Assembly: GCA_003439945.1 (NCBI GenBank) | Contig: QVRM01001782.1 | Coordinates: forward strand, 1,194,001 to 1,258,000 | Direction of reading: 5' to 3' | DNA from: Dermanyssus gallinae | Taxonomy: Eukaryota > Arthropoda > Arachnida > Mesostigmata > Dermanyssidae | DNA: 64,000 nt | In this document: positions 33,480 through 45,680 of the stretch, piece by piece | Numbering within the stretch: position 1 is the first letter of the stretch | Layout of the letters: the number at the start of each line of letters is the position of its first letter | The notes under the pieces: generated by a model | What the model was told of the DNA's origin: nothing | Seen by the model: the letters and a program-made list of their open reading frames with translations, nothing else | Database searches by the model: none | Program-made: the position numbers and the translations under genes

Positions 33480-35865
33480 AAACAATTTGGGTATATTGAA
33501 TCATCATCATTTCCTGATGGGTGGCGGACTTGCCAAACGCCAAATCTACGAATCTACTCGCGCCGATACAAACTAGGGGCACGCTCAAACCGATGGAGTT
33601 AACCAGAAACACCGATTATCTTGCAAAAACGAATGTCAAGATAGAAACGTCTTCAATAATCAGGTACATTTCTATCATAAGCCTAGAATAATGAAAATCG
33701 GCATAATATTGGCAACCATCTCATAACCTTGCTGGTGTTTGCTACTTCGTAACATATGTTTAAGCGTGTACGTTGCAAAGTTAGCAAAGATGTTGGCAGA
33801 GTATTAGACCACCCGCTATTGATGGCAGTTACGTCCAAGTTTAACCGCGAGCCGACTCAGACCCTGTGGGTATCGCAGCCCGTGCGGGAATTTTAACTGA
33901 AATCGCCAAATATTCGAAGCGATCACTTCAAATAGTGTGTGTCGCGCCGGTCAAATTGAAGACCCGATTCCTAGCACCAGAGTGTGAGAGAGAGAGAGAG
34001 AGATCTTCACCGTTGCGTCGACAAGCGACGAGTTTCACGAAACCAAACCCACGTAGTGAGTTTGGTTTAGTAGAGAAAGCCTATCTACTGGCCTTTAGCT
34101 GCCAGTCAAACGCGACAATTCTCGTATCCATCCGTAGGCACAGCCGAGTAAGTCAAGTCAGCACCACTATTCAATTGATCATCAAATCATTTGTGTAGAC
34201 TTTCGGGTTAAAAGTACGCAAACAAACACAATACACTCAAACACTAAACGACGCTAGCATCAGCAGCAGCAGCTACACCACCATCATCACCACCACCAAA
34301 ACAAACAACGACACCAACAGCAGCATGCAAACTGTTCTAAATAGGACATTGCGGTATCGTGCAAGTTTCATGCAAACCTTGCACGGCCGAGCTTCGCTCC
34401 GATCCGACATCGGAAACGTATCCGGGCTCAGACAACATTTAACGTTCACACGTTTGCTTTGGCATTGCTTCGTAAGACAGACTACCTACTAATACAAACG
34501 TGCAACGGTGAAAAACGAACCCGTCCACCTCTGTGTGTGTCTTCTCCGGTCGGGAGACGCACGACCGAGAATGCACCACCGGGCCACTGGACTCGACCGA
34601 TCCGGCAACCGTGTAAAACTGAGAGAGTACCCCCATGCCTCCCGATCCGTGGCACTACTGCGCACCGGGCTAGGCTTCTGCTACAACTTGGGCGACTTGA
34701 TTTTCTCGTACAATGCAACAAATGACTAGCTACAGTTTCATTAGCTGCTGTGGAAACCGAAAGTAGTGCAACCAACGCGGCAGGGCAGCGCATCATAACG
34801 GACAAACACTATTTGATATTAAAACGCCAAACGGCAGCAATAGCTATAGCTAAATCCCCTGCAAATGTTGGCCATAGAGACAACAGAAAGCTATTGGGAT
34901 CTCCGTGACTTGGAAAACAGCACCCACGAACGTATGCTATTGTTGAACCGTATGCTATTGTTGAAGCCTATCTACTGATTAACTACTGTTGTTTTAAAAT
35001 CATAACTCACAGATGACGTCGCTGACATTCAATTTAACTGCTGCTGTTTTTTCTGGCAATGGTTCCCCCGAGGTGAACAACAGTTTGGTAACCTTTTCAC
35101 CAGTCAATAACCCGAAGCCATAGTATTTTAAACTGTCCATTTAATAGGGACAAAACCGTAGGGCCAAAATATCGTTTTGAGGATGGAAAAAAAATATTTA
35201 TATATATATATATATATATATATTCACGCGTTGTCACGCTAAAGCTTTTCGCCGGTCAACGGCTGCAATTGGCAGCCTTATTAATAAGACCATCGCCATT
35301 GCAATAGCTCTCGACAATCTATATCACCCTAGTGATTTCAAGAAACAGTTCAATATATTCGTTCGTCACACACACACACACATTAATCATCACAATCCAT
35401 GATGACGATGACGCTGATGACGACGACGTCGATAACTAATCAATTGATCTAATCTGAAATTAAGCTTTTAGCGAACGGGCGTAGATTTGACTCATCACAG
35501 GCGAAACTCTGTTTAGCATGTCATCTCTGCCACTCATCAACTCCACAAGAATCACCTGTATCGCGACGATGCTCCAATGAATCCGGAACACGTACGAAAA
35601 GAACGAAAATATGATAGTGCCGGATCGAACGCTGCGATTTGCTTCAACGATTGCGATTATTTCTACTGCGACTACGAGTCGAACAAGCACGAAATGTTCC
35701 AACACGGATGCCTCGTACTGAAAGAGCTACTGGACTCACTTTCGTAGTCACACAAGCCAATTTTAGCTAGCGTCGGCAATACCCCCACGACAACCACAAC
35801 AACGCACGCAAGTAGGCAATATAGACATCCATGCCCGCTACTGCTAGTAGTCGACAATCCCACAC
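33480..35865. other. No gene seen
   Basis: Mixed unique DNA. An (AG)n tract at 33,987-34,002, CAG/CAC triplets at 34,260-34,320 and a GC-richer stretch (34,500-34,700) with several shadow frames. Nothing is supported as coding. Confidence 0.5.
35199..35223. repeat. (TA)n microsatellite
   Basis: Twelve TA units in intergenic sequence. Confidence 0.9.
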
Positions 35866-36395
35866 CAACAACAACAACAACATCAACAAAAACGATTGCA
35901 ACAACTACTACAACAACAATAACAACGATCGCAACAGCTGCTACAACAACAACGATAACAAGGCTCAAATAGGAAAAATTTAATGCGCCAATGATAAATG
36001 ACGTCACGCTGCTGCTGCTGTTGCTGCTGATAATGATGATGAAATTATTTACCCGCCAAAATAGCGGACAAAACGCGCCGCAGCCGTGCTGGCGTGGCGT
36101 AACGTGCACCGTCGTCACGGGTGCGATCGGAAGATGTAGCAGGTTCAAGATGGGAGAAAGGATCTCGCACAACAGGGCGAAATGCTGAGACCTGGCAGTA
36201 GCACTATAGGCGGCGTGCACGCACGTGCGTACAGCAAGGTTGTTGTTACTTTGCCTACGAATGTCTTTCAGTGCCGTGGTTGCGTTCGTTGTTGTTGTTG
36301 TTGCTACTAGCGTTGCTAATATTGTTGTTGTTATTGTTGCTACTGTTGCCGCTATTCTTGTTGTTGTTGTTATGTTTGTTGTTATAATTGAGTGG
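35866..36395. repeat. (CAA)n and (GTT)n tracts facing each other
   Basis: CAA-rich run at 35,866-35,960 and GTT-rich run at 36,280-36,395, which could pair as a long imperfect inverted repeat. Between them is a GC-richer stretch with a GCTGCTGCTG tract. No gene is seen. Confidence 0.7.
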
Positions 36396-36414
36396 CGGCG
36401 TGGTCTAGCCACCG

Positions 36415-37245
36415 GTTTGATGCTTGTTGTTGAACAAGTTCCACACTTTCTCGATGATATTAGCATCAAGTGAGACTGCAGGCCATCGAAGGACCTCAAT
36501 GTGACGTCGTTCGAACCAGCTTCCGATCAGCCTGGCGGTGTGAATCAGAGCGTTATCGTGTTGAAAAACAAAGTCGGGCCCTCCCATCATTTCAATATGC
36601 ACCAATTGCTCTTCTAATAGATTCATATAGCGCGTCGAATTAACACGTCCGTATAAAAACACAATCGATGACTTTGTATGATACCCGACAGCAGCCTAGA
36701 TCATCACCGAGCCGCCACCTGAGTGCCGTTTTGACAAAATATTTTTTTCCTTGTGCACATCATAAAAATAATAGTTGAAGCCAGCTGGTTCATCAAAGTT
36801 GAACTTTTTCATCCAAAAATGGTCGTTCCGAAATGGAATTTGGACGCCGGAACTCTTTACGCCGTAGTTTTCACCTAAATTCACGAAGTGATTTAATACT
36901 TGGGGACAACGCCCCAGTCGACTGAAAATGTCGATATAGAGAGGCCGACGTCCTTATCAGGATTAATTTGGGTTTTTTGTTACTCTTGAAGCGCCGGCCT
37001 AGGCCCATCGACTTAACATAGAAAATGTTCTAGTAGGAGGTCTTTGTTTCCGTCGAGCCGTCAAATAAGCCCGTTATTCCGCTCAATGCACTCGCTAGGA
37101 CATGCACCTTGCTAATGGCTGTGTCATTTTTCGCGGTGTAGCTCTGCCAAATGTGGAGATCTCGTGTTTTCAGGTAATTTGAGACCCTAAATGTCGATGG
37201 AAGGCTCCGTTGTTACTATCACTGTACTCTTTATACGATTGATTA
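36415..37245 (-). mobile_element. Tc3-like DNA transposon relic, copy 1
   Basis: The - strand codes KKFNFDEPAGFNYYFYDV, RHSGGGSVMIWA, then NSTRYMNLLEEQLVHIEMMG, DFVFQHDNALIHTA (second catalytic Asp) and LDANIIEKVWNLF (Glu), the DDE pattern of Tc1/Tc3 transposases. The end near 37,245 shares tatacgattgattat with the inverted repeat of copy 2; the other end runs into a triplet array. Confidence 0.7.
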
Positions 37246-37249
37246 TATA

Positions 37250-37345
37250 TTGGGTATATCAGCATGTCCAGCCCTCCGTGCATTGAAGATGTGCATCATA
37301 CAGAAAGGCGATTCCAAGACCATAGGGGACAGAGAGGGTAGTAGA
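37250..37345 (+). mobile_element. SINE family 2, copy D, 3' part
   Basis: agcatgtccagccctccg, tgcattgaagatg and ccataggggacagag match the second half of copy A. The triplet array begins right after it. Confidence 0.55.
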
Positions 37346-37346
37346 G

Positions 37347-37560
37347 AATTGTTGTTGTTGTTGTTGATGCTCTTATTGTTGCTGCTGCTGTTGTTGCTGT
37401 CGCTGTTGCTATTGTTGTTATTGTTGCTGTCGCTGCTGCTATTGTTGTTGTTGTTGTTGTTGTTGTTGCTGTCGCTGTTGCTATTGTTGTTGTTGTTGCT
37501 GCTGCTGCTGCTGTTGTGGTCGTTGTTGTTGTTGCCGTTGGTGCTGATGTTCAGGCTATT
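37347..37560 (+). repeat. (GTT/GCT)n triplet array
   Basis: About 70 triplets of GTT, GCT and variants. It would code poly-Leu/Val in + or poly-Asn/Ser in - direction, both artefacts of the array. Confidence 0.9.
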
Positions 37561-39969
37561 GTTATGGTTAGACATTCGACCATTTTCTATCGATGTGCAT
37601 TCACATCACTACATACCACACGCCGTACTAGAAGTACTGCTCGCGTACTGCCACACGTCAAATTGAGCTACATGCAAACGACGAGTGCGCGGACAGGCGA
37701 ATCGAAGGCAAGGCGGCGCTCACCGGACGACACCACTCGAGTGCCCGCGTCACAACATGCTGATTGCGTTCACCTAGCTGTGCTCGGCTGTGCTGTGTTT
37801 CCTTCTTCTTCTTCAGCTTATTCTTCTTCTGCTACGAGGGCATAAGAACCACTAACCACTGGCCTGTCGCTCCAAATGGCGTTTCGGTTAACGAAGTGTT
37901 CGACGAAGTGACGACAACAACAACAACAACGCCGAGAGTGTTCAACGCGTCATGTCCAGCAACGACAAGCCAACGAGAAAACAAGGAAGCAAGAGACTGA
38001 ACGAAGAAGTTGAAGCGAACGTGTTGTAGTCTCGTCGTCGCCGTCGTCGTCGTCGAAGATTCGCAGCGTCCCGCCGACTACCTGGTGGGACGGCGCGTGC
38101 ATGCGAGTACTGTACTACCGAGTAGTAAGTACCACGATTATCCACCACTAGCGAGGAGACGGACGACGACTACCTACGACCAGAGGCGAGAAGGAAAAAG
38201 CATACTCACTCACTCGCTCGGTCCGTACAGCGGGTATCCTTCCTTACGCTAACAATCGATGAGCCACACTACAACTTAGAGACTTAGAGACGCCTAGAAA
38301 AATCGAACAAAAGGAACAAAACTGACGAAGAAGAAGAATGCCAACAAGGGAGGGCCAATAATATTCATGCGGAACTTAAATACGAAACGAGAGAGATGCA
38401 GACAGGTGAGGGAAAAATAGGGCGAGGAACAAGAACAACAACTTTAAACTCGAAAGCAACTGAGTTCAAACAAGAACAACACTGCTCTCATGTCACTGCT
38501 TGCGTTCCTCCGAATATATTTGTTCTTCCGAAGCTGTGCATATCAAGCAGTAGTGGCTGTATTGAACGAATACTGCTATCGTTTGACTAGAAGTTAAACA
38601 CACGTTGCTGAACGATGCACCACAACGGGGTTGCGTTCGGGCGTTACAGAATAAAGTGTGTATGTTGCGACTCACTTCCACAGACCGAGACAGCCCCTAC
38701 GATTCACCTTTCAATTTCAAGATTTTTGATCTCTCGCCTAAAAGCCGATCGAGCCAACAGCCTATTCTACTACGCACCCCAAGCTTTCAAACACAGGCGC
38801 TCAAACACAGAATATCTGGAGAAGCACTGTCCCCCTACCTAGCTAGCTAGCAGGTTCCACTCAAGTGCTTGGTGGTACTGGCTTAACGGTTTGGCTGTTT
38901 GGTCTCATTATGATATCTGCACGCAGGTGCGAAGTTCACTCTGAATCGAATCTGACGAAAACTGTAAGAGCTGTAACCGTTTGGCGCAAAGTCCTAAGTT
39001 GCCACTCTGAGCATATATTGGCTACGCACGAGATGCCGCCTAACACACGCCCAGCACAGTCGTGCGAAATTGATTGTTTTCCAGGTTGCATTTTCCCTAT
39101 CTTAGCAGCTTGTTTTTGCTGCACCAACCGCTCAATACATTAACTCTAACGCCTACGCATTCGCACACCAGAAAATGCTAATTACACAATCGCGAATGGA
39201 TTAAGTAGATGCCTAACTACGTGTCTTAAAAGCACTACTATGTGTTTCTGAAATACGCATATTAACGTTTCAAAGTCAGAGTCAGCGGCCCGGGAAAACC
39301 TTATAAAAACGAGAGTCGCCTGACTATGGATAGATTTAACTAATCAAAAACAAAAAAGAGTTAATAAGATAACGACGACCAGTATATGAATCAGGGGGCC
39401 ATGGGAAACTTCTTCGAAGGAAACCCACCCCCATCGATGCGTGTATGGCCTGACAGTCGGCCGGTAGCTCGGGTCGAAGTGGTTCATCACAAGGGAGTCC
39501 CGGTCTTTATGTACGCGCTGTCGCCGTACGAGAGGACCACATCGGTATTCTACCACCAGCGAAACGACACGCTTCCGTCTAGACAGGCTGATGCTGCTGT
39601 CGTTCTGGCTGTTATTGTTGTTCTTAGTATTGTTGTGGCTGTTGTTTTCGTTGTTGTTGAGGATGACACTCTACTTTAGGCAGGTGAGTAAATATTGTTG
39701 TTGCTGTCGGCGGAAATTTGATGCTGTTGAGCCGACACCGAGTGGCGGCAACCGCACAACGAAATACCAGCCGGGAGCGCCGCTTATTTAACGTTGCTCA
39801 TTGAAGGTTTGTCTCCGTTCAGTTTGAGCTGGGTAGCTGTCGTTAGCTGTGCATTGTCTGGCCCGTCTCAGTACTTACCGTGCGGCGGTTGTACATTTAC
39901 CCTAGCTTACGAGATATGGGGTGGAACCCAATTACGTTTTCGTTGACTTTCTTGTTTGCGCTTTTTCTT
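37561..39969. other. No supported gene; CpG- and triplet-rich block
   Basis: 37,650-38,250 is GC-rich with CG-rich triplets (cgtcgtcg at 38,030-38,060) and may be a promoter or 5' UTR. A 97-codon frame at 39,386-39,679 has a normal-looking first half (NPPPSMRVWPDSRPVARVEV) but turns into a GTT-coded Val run; I do not call it. Confidence 0.45.
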
Positions 39970-39991
39970 TATATATATATATATATATATA
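39970..39991. repeat. (TA)n microsatellite
   Basis: Eleven AT units directly at the left edge of the Tc3-like copy 2, fitting a TA-targeting transposon. Confidence 0.9.
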
Positions 39992-39993
39992 CA

Positions 39994-41045
39994 TAGTCCC
40001 TGAAAAAATATAGGTCCACCAGTTTTGCCACATTTCACGCGTTTATTATAACCAATCGTGTAGAGATCACAGTGATACATGCTCACATTTGGCACAGCTA
40101 CACCGCGAAAAAATTATAATTCCACTAGCAAAGTATTGTACATGACTTAGTGAGTGAACCAGCTTCCGATCAGCCTGGCAGTGTGAATCGGGGAGTATCG
40201 TGTTAAAAACGAAGTCTGGACCTCCCATCAGAATCCAAAATGCGCCGATTGCTCTATTAGTACATCCCTATAGTGCGCCGAATAAACATGACGTCAAAAA
40301 AAACGTCTAAAAACGCAATCGACGACTTTGTATGATACCCGACAACGGCCCAGATTACCACTGATCCGTCACCTGAGTGGCGTTTTAACAAAATTTGTTC
40401 TTCCTTGCGGCCATTGTGCAAATAATAGTTAAATTAATCCTCAAAGTTAAACTTTTTCATCTGAAAAGAGCACTCTGTGTCACTCAGTGGTCCATGTCAT
40501 CGTATAGTGGGCACTCAGTGATCCATGTCATGGGCGAAGTCAAGACGAGCTTTCATCGGTCAGCGGTCAATCGTTGTTTTTCTTGTTTTTTCTCGTAAGC
40601 CAATGTGTCTTCCTGAGGAAGTTTTGCACATTTCGCGCGTTCGTTTGCACGTCGGTTAACCTAAATTAACGAAGTAATTCACTACTTGGGGACAACGCCC
40701 CAATCGGCGGGAAATTTCGCGATTAGAGAGGCCGACGTCCTTATAAGCCTTGATATGGGCCTTTTCGACACTCATAAGGCGCCAGCCTAAGCCTATCGTT
40801 TCAGCAACGAAAAACTTCTGGTAGAAGGTCTGCCTTCGTTTCCGTCGAGCCGTGAAATTAGTCCCAACGCCGTTAGTCCGCTTAATTCACTCGTTAAGAC
40901 ATGTATCTTGCTAGTGGCATTCTAATTTTTTCGCCGTGCAGCTGTGCCAATCCGAGACCCCAAATGTCAATGGAAGTCTCCGCTGTTACTCTGTGAGCAT
41001 TTATTACCGTGATCTTTACACGATTGGTCATGATAAATGCGTAAA
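39994..41045 (-). mobile_element. Tc3-like DNA transposon relic, copy 2, with inverted ends
   Basis: Nucleotide relative of copy 1 (ggacaacgccccaatcgg, cttccgatcagcctggc). Ends at about 40,035-40,090 and 40,993-41,040 are inverted repeats (ccaatcgtgtagagatcac against its complement, and atgctcac). The transposase is shorter and more decayed, with an internal loss. Confidence 0.7.
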
Positions 41046-41084
41046 TAAGTAAATTATTAAATTAAAAAAAATATATATATACAT

Positions 41085-41720
41085 ATATTAGCTTGATCCA
41101 TAAGTCCGTTCGGAAAGTTGCATGCGCCGTACTGCGCAGTCCCGGGGAAGATGAAAACTGTTAGGAGGGGCGACCTACGTTGTATTATAGCGTGGAATTC
41201 GTTCGAGAGACAGTAACATCACGAACAGTTTAAAAGTGGTTAGTACAATTTAGAAACGACGACTTCGTCTTTAACAACCGAGACCGGGACGAACGCTCTT
41301 TGACAGTGGACACGGCCGCATTAACAACAGTGGTCGAAGAAAACCCACACCGCTCGCTGCGCGAGATGCCGCTGTTAACGTACCCTATAAATCCGTTCAA
41401 AGACATCTTCTTGCCGAGAGATTCGTCAGCAAGTTTGATGTATGGGTGCCACACGCGCTCGGCAATAGTGCGCGCGATCCTAATCTGATCCTCTCCAGTA
41501 AAGTTGAAAAAGAACAAAGCAATGCTGCACAGCTCTTAGAGAATACTGGCACTACAGGTCTGCAGGTTAAATAGCCGCGTTGACAGTGGCATGTTGCGGT
41601 GGGACCTGCTGATCAGAAAAGGAGCAAAAGTGTTGCAAGACAAGACGCTTACCGGGCTGAAGAAACGGGAGATCACCTTAAAAATATGACGTTAGCATGT
41701 CAAATGATCTGTCAGAAATT
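41085..41720 (+). mobile_element. Mariner relic, N-terminal part
   Basis: A mariner-type end (gatccataagtccgttcgg) is followed by KWLVQFRNDDFVFNNRDRDE, TVVEENPHRSLREM and then WVPHALGN, the order of the N-terminal half of mariner transposases. The catalytic half is missing or unreadable. Confidence 0.65.
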
Positions 41721-41891
41721 GCGCACTTACACACTTTAATTGCGGCTGGTAGAGGTTTCCTAGTACCAATTCCCTGAGCGTCCCTCTAAGACCCCAGATT
41801 ACTTTGTTTGGCGTTCGAAACCAAACTTCCGATCATGGACCTTTTTGCGGCACAATATATGTAGAGTCCCCAATTAGACAATGGCGTCACT

Positions 41892-41932
41892 CATATTACA
41901 CGATACTACCGTGCCTAGTATCGTGTAATATG
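41892..41932. repeat. Perfect inverted repeat, 16-base arms
   Basis: catattacacgatact at 41,892-41,907 and its exact complement at 41,917-41,932 with a 9-base loop. No ORF or terminator context. Confidence 0.85.
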
Positions 41933-43565
41933 GGTGCATGCAAATACTGCACAAATCATACAATACGCCGTTTAGGTAATATGTTTTTTTTGCGTACAGT
42001 GTACGTCCCCACTTATAATAGTTTTTCATATGCAGAATTAGACAAGGCAATAATTTTTTCAACAGCGAAGAAAATGCTTAAGACGGTTTAAATTACTGTT
42101 GTATAAACAGTGGCGTTACTATCACTACTTACATGCTATGTACCAGACCAGTCAAGAGCTATAGAAACGCTTCCTTACCAGGGTAACCTGGCTCTACCGA
42201 TTTGTGTTGAGTGTCTTGCATATGACGACGTCTGTAGATTGTCTCAGATTTGGCACTTGATAAATATATTTCGGGTGACCTTGCGGCTTGCCGTGTTTTC
42301 TGTAATGAAAGATCTCGGGAAAACAGAGGAGAGTATCTTCTTACTGGAGACAGTAACTGCTGCTAAATGAAGCTACGTAGTCTAATGGAGATCGAATAAT
42401 TTATTTGCCAGGACAAGCCGCACAGGCAATCTTCCCTGCAGATTTAATTGGCACTTATACGAGGCTTCATGGAGGAGACGCATAAGTGCGCGGGTTCGAG
42501 CCCCACTGTTGCACATTTGTATTTATGGGGGTCCGTCTATGAAGCAATGCGAAAAAGCAGTCGCATGGACGTTAAATCTTGGCTGAGAGTCAGCTCCGAA
42601 AGGATTTTTTTGCCTTCCCTTGTATCGAGGCTGACATTTCAGCACAGCAAGAGTTTCTCGGACACCACATATGTGTACAGATAGTTTGAGTCTGACCAAC
42701 TTAAAACGCCGCACTATTTCAGTTGGCGCGAGTTCTAAGCATGCCCGCCGACTTCGACGCAACCTATTCCGCGTTCCGCACTCCCGCGCCGATCAGTTAC
42801 ACTGCTCTCCGCCGTTTTCCCAGGTTTTATTTGGTCTGGCTCCTAAGGGTGTTCAATAAAATTGACTTCCCGGCATGAAAGCTGACTGGCTCTGTGCAGT
42901 TCTTCCACCTTTCCCACAACGAGTTAGGTTTTCAGGCTTCCGTTATATCTGTAACTGCTAAAGTCGGACCGGGCAATGAGGCGTCATAAATTAGACGCGA
43001 ATTTTACCATCGACCGTCTGCTATTTCCCCAATTAACACTTGTACCGGGCAGCCGCAGATATTCGATTCATCTTTCCGACTCTGTCGACGGCCAACTAAA
43101 CATTATACCCGTTCCAACTGAGCATTACCGGATATCCCCGTCGTGCGTGGACCCCCGGAACTGCATTTGATATTTTTTTATTTAGATGAATATATATAAT
43201 GCTTCACGACGTTGCTGCTCGTCGACCTAGTTGCTCCTTCTGCGCGCCGTAGCCGCTCTATCGCTCATGCCCGTGAGGAAGTCCTGCTCGCCCCCTGGCG
43301 CGAAAGCCCGGGTCCATCCAGTCTCTCATAGTTCCGAGCACTGAGGTCACGTTACCTCTTTGGATCTCCAGGTACAGTCGCTGGGAGAAGAAGGCGTGCG
43401 CCCTCTTGTCCATCGTCGCCTTCTGTAACGCGCCGCCAACCCGGGCCACCCATCGTCTCGAACGCGAAACTGCATATTAAGGTTACCATTTGGTTGGTCT
43501 CACCCACTCCTTCATTCTACAAGTTGGGCCTATGTGGGTTTTAACCAATCTTTAAATTTTGCTAC
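41933..43565. other. No supported gene
   Basis: Short frames on both strands, a tRNA-like fragment at 42,455, and GC-richer DNA before the minisatellite. A 63-codon - strand frame at 43,258-43,449 is not recognised. Confidence 0.5.
42455..42525 (+). mobile_element. tRNA-like fragment
   Basis: gcgggttcgagccccactgt is a good B box and T arm; the A box side is degenerate. Probably a SINE head; not a functional tRNA. Confidence 0.3.
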
Positions 43566-43930
43566 CCCCGGACTACCCCGACTACCCCGGACTACCCCGA
43601 CTACCCCGGACTACCCCGACTACCCCGGACTACCCCGACTACCCTGGACTACCCCGACTACCCCGGACTACCCCGACTACCCCGGACTACCCCGACTACC
43701 CCGACTACCCCGACTACCCTGGACTACCCCGACTACCCCGGACTACCCCGACTACCCCGACTACCCCGGACTACCCCGACTACCCCGGACTACCCCGGAC
43801 TACCCCGACTACCCCGGACTACCCCGGACTACCCCGGACTACCCCGACTACCCCGGACTACCCCGGACTACTCTGACTACCCCGACTACCCCCGGCTACC
43901 CCGACTACCCCCGGCTACCATGACTACCCC
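43566..43930 (+). repeat. Minisatellite of 9-10-bp GC-rich units
   Basis: About 38 tandem units of ACTACCCCG or ACTACCCCGG with a few variants (CCTGG, TCTG). The units code Asp-Tyr-Pro/Thr-Thr-Pro runs in any frame, which is a side effect. The block ends at a degenerate edge (ggctacc, gaattacc). Confidence 0.95.
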
Positions 43931-45499
43931 GAATTACCGGACTTGAAAAAAGGAGGAACAAATCCTGTCGGGGTACTTGACTCAGTTACAGTACAGCAGA
44001 GGCAGGGAAGAGGCGGTCGGGTCGCTCTTTCCCTTCCCTACCCGAACGGGTGACGTGCAGACGTGCACAGTGTGGCGCGGACGTTAACGGTGACGTGACG
44101 CACACAAACGGGAGTGGTACACTTGGGCTTGCTTCCAGCAGGTAGGTGACGGCTCACCTTATGACAAGACGCTCACCTGAGGACCAGATGCCGCTCAGTG
44201 TTAAGGTGAAGTGGCAGAGCTGGTAGGCGACCTACGGAATTGGGCCCGGCCCAATTCCGTAGGTCCCAACTTTATTCCGTAGGACCCAACTTTTGAAGCA
44301 AATTACCCCCGACTACTCCTCCCCTTCCTACCGGCAGCAGGTCGACACGCTGAGAAAAGAGCGACGATCACAGGATTCTCCACCAAACCCCCTGCTGCTG
44401 ATTGTACCGCTCCCTGTTCAGACGTGTCCCACGGGGTTGCGTAACTAATGCGTTAAACTAACACTCCGGGATCGTCTAATACGATCAACCGCAACAGGAA
44501 TGTATTGCGCACTAACCTTCCAGACCACGGCTGCCATCTTCAAGTACTATATGCGCCGGTACTGAATCTGTCTCTCTATTCCACGGCAATAACTAATCAT
44601 AGCGCATTTCTGCGTCTCATCGTGTCGGCCAACTTGCAGCGTAGAGAATAGCCGGGCTATTCTGATTTCGCAAAATATTCACGACGTATCTATAGTACCA
44701 TACCTTGCTAATGCAACTTCTCTTTTTATTATCCTGCCTCACTTTCATGCGTCTCTGTGGGCTACTCTTGCTAAGTTCGTCGCCCTATGTTTGCGTAAGT
44801 AGCCCTTGCAGAGCACGCAACCAATGCCTTTTAATCACATTAATTACTCAAAGAAAAAACTACAGAGCCCGAAGAGCCTCTGAGTTTGTAAAGGTTACGA
44901 AATGCATTTTTACCATTTAATTAATTGTAGGATTTGTAGACTCGAATCGGTATGCGTTATGATGGCCGCCGAGTAAAGAGGAATCAAGAGAGACGCAGAA
45001 ATGTTCGTTGTGTGAGACAATGATTATAAGAGACGGTTACGTCAGAGCGGTGTGATCGTATAGAGACGCCGTGAGTGTTAACTAGAAACGGTTATTTCAG
45101 AGGACGCACAGACTAGCGCACTCGACAGGATTGACGGCGGCGGGCACAAACGGCACCACGACGTTACAGCGAGGCGGTGCACAAGATCCTACATATGTAT
45201 TTAGAAGGCTATAAAGAAGGACCGCGTAGAGAGAACAATGGCCGGGATCAGTTCACCACTACGCCCTTTACAAACGCTAGGGTCAGGCCAGTCGCGTGGG
45301 GTGACTGGATCAGGGTTACCTGCAGCGCTCCGAGACAAACAAGGGGCGGCCGAGAATTGCGCTATACTGAGACACTGACACTCCGAGTGGAAGGTCAGGT
45401 GCAGTACCGAGTCCTACAGTTTTAGCAGATAGAGCTCTCGAGCGAAGCAGACAAGTGGCCGGTGATGATGTGGTCTACAGGCCTAGTGCGATAGTCATG
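43931..45499. other. No supported gene
   Basis: Contains the 37-bp palindrome. An 82-codon + frame at 45,177-45,425 (RENNGRDQFTTTPFTNAR) is open but unrecognised. Confidence 0.5.
44229..44265. repeat. Perfect 37-bp palindrome
   Basis: Arms of 18 bases, gacctacggaattgggcc and its complement, around a single C at 44,247. The half-site ttccgtagg is repeated directly after it at 44,276-44,284. Confidence 0.9.
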
Positions 45500-45680
45500 G
45501 TTGTCAACTACAGTGGTGTCGCCCGTTTGACTTCCATTGTTGATCAAGTAGTCTTTGATCAATGTTCGTTGAGAGTAGATGATAAACCGTACCGTTGAGA
45601 GCCAACCACCATGTTGCGACAAGAACGGTTGTGAAAACCCGAGATATCTTAACATGTCCGGTCCTCAGCAAGAGCTACCG
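45500..45680 (+). mobile_element. SINE family 2, copy C
   Basis: gttcgttgagagtagatga, gttgtgaaaacccgagatatc and cttaacatgtccggtcctc follow in the order of copy A; a tRNA-like B box remnant (cgtttgacttcc) lies before it. Confidence 0.55.

Noticed and set aside
35672..36499. 275-codon - strand ORF rich in Thr, Val and Ile
   Set aside because: Almost entirely coded by CAA/GTT-type triplets and overlaps the Tc3-like relic in another frame.
37250..37666. Poly-Leu ORF on + and poly-Asn/Ser ORF on -
   Set aside because: Translation of a triplet array in both directions.
41230..41517. 95-codon - strand ORF (QIRIARTIAERVWHPYIK)
   Set aside because: Antisense shadow of the mariner N-terminal sequence read on the + strand.
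43258..43449. 63-codon - strand ORF (ARVGGALQKATMDKRAHAFF)
   Set aside because: Looks protein-like, but has no motif, no splice sites and no neighbouring coding sequence.
43534..43923. Asp-Tyr-Pro/Thr-Thr-Pro repeat protein
   Set aside because: Coded by the minisatellite in several frames; 9- and 10-base units shift the frame, so no stable protein is expected.
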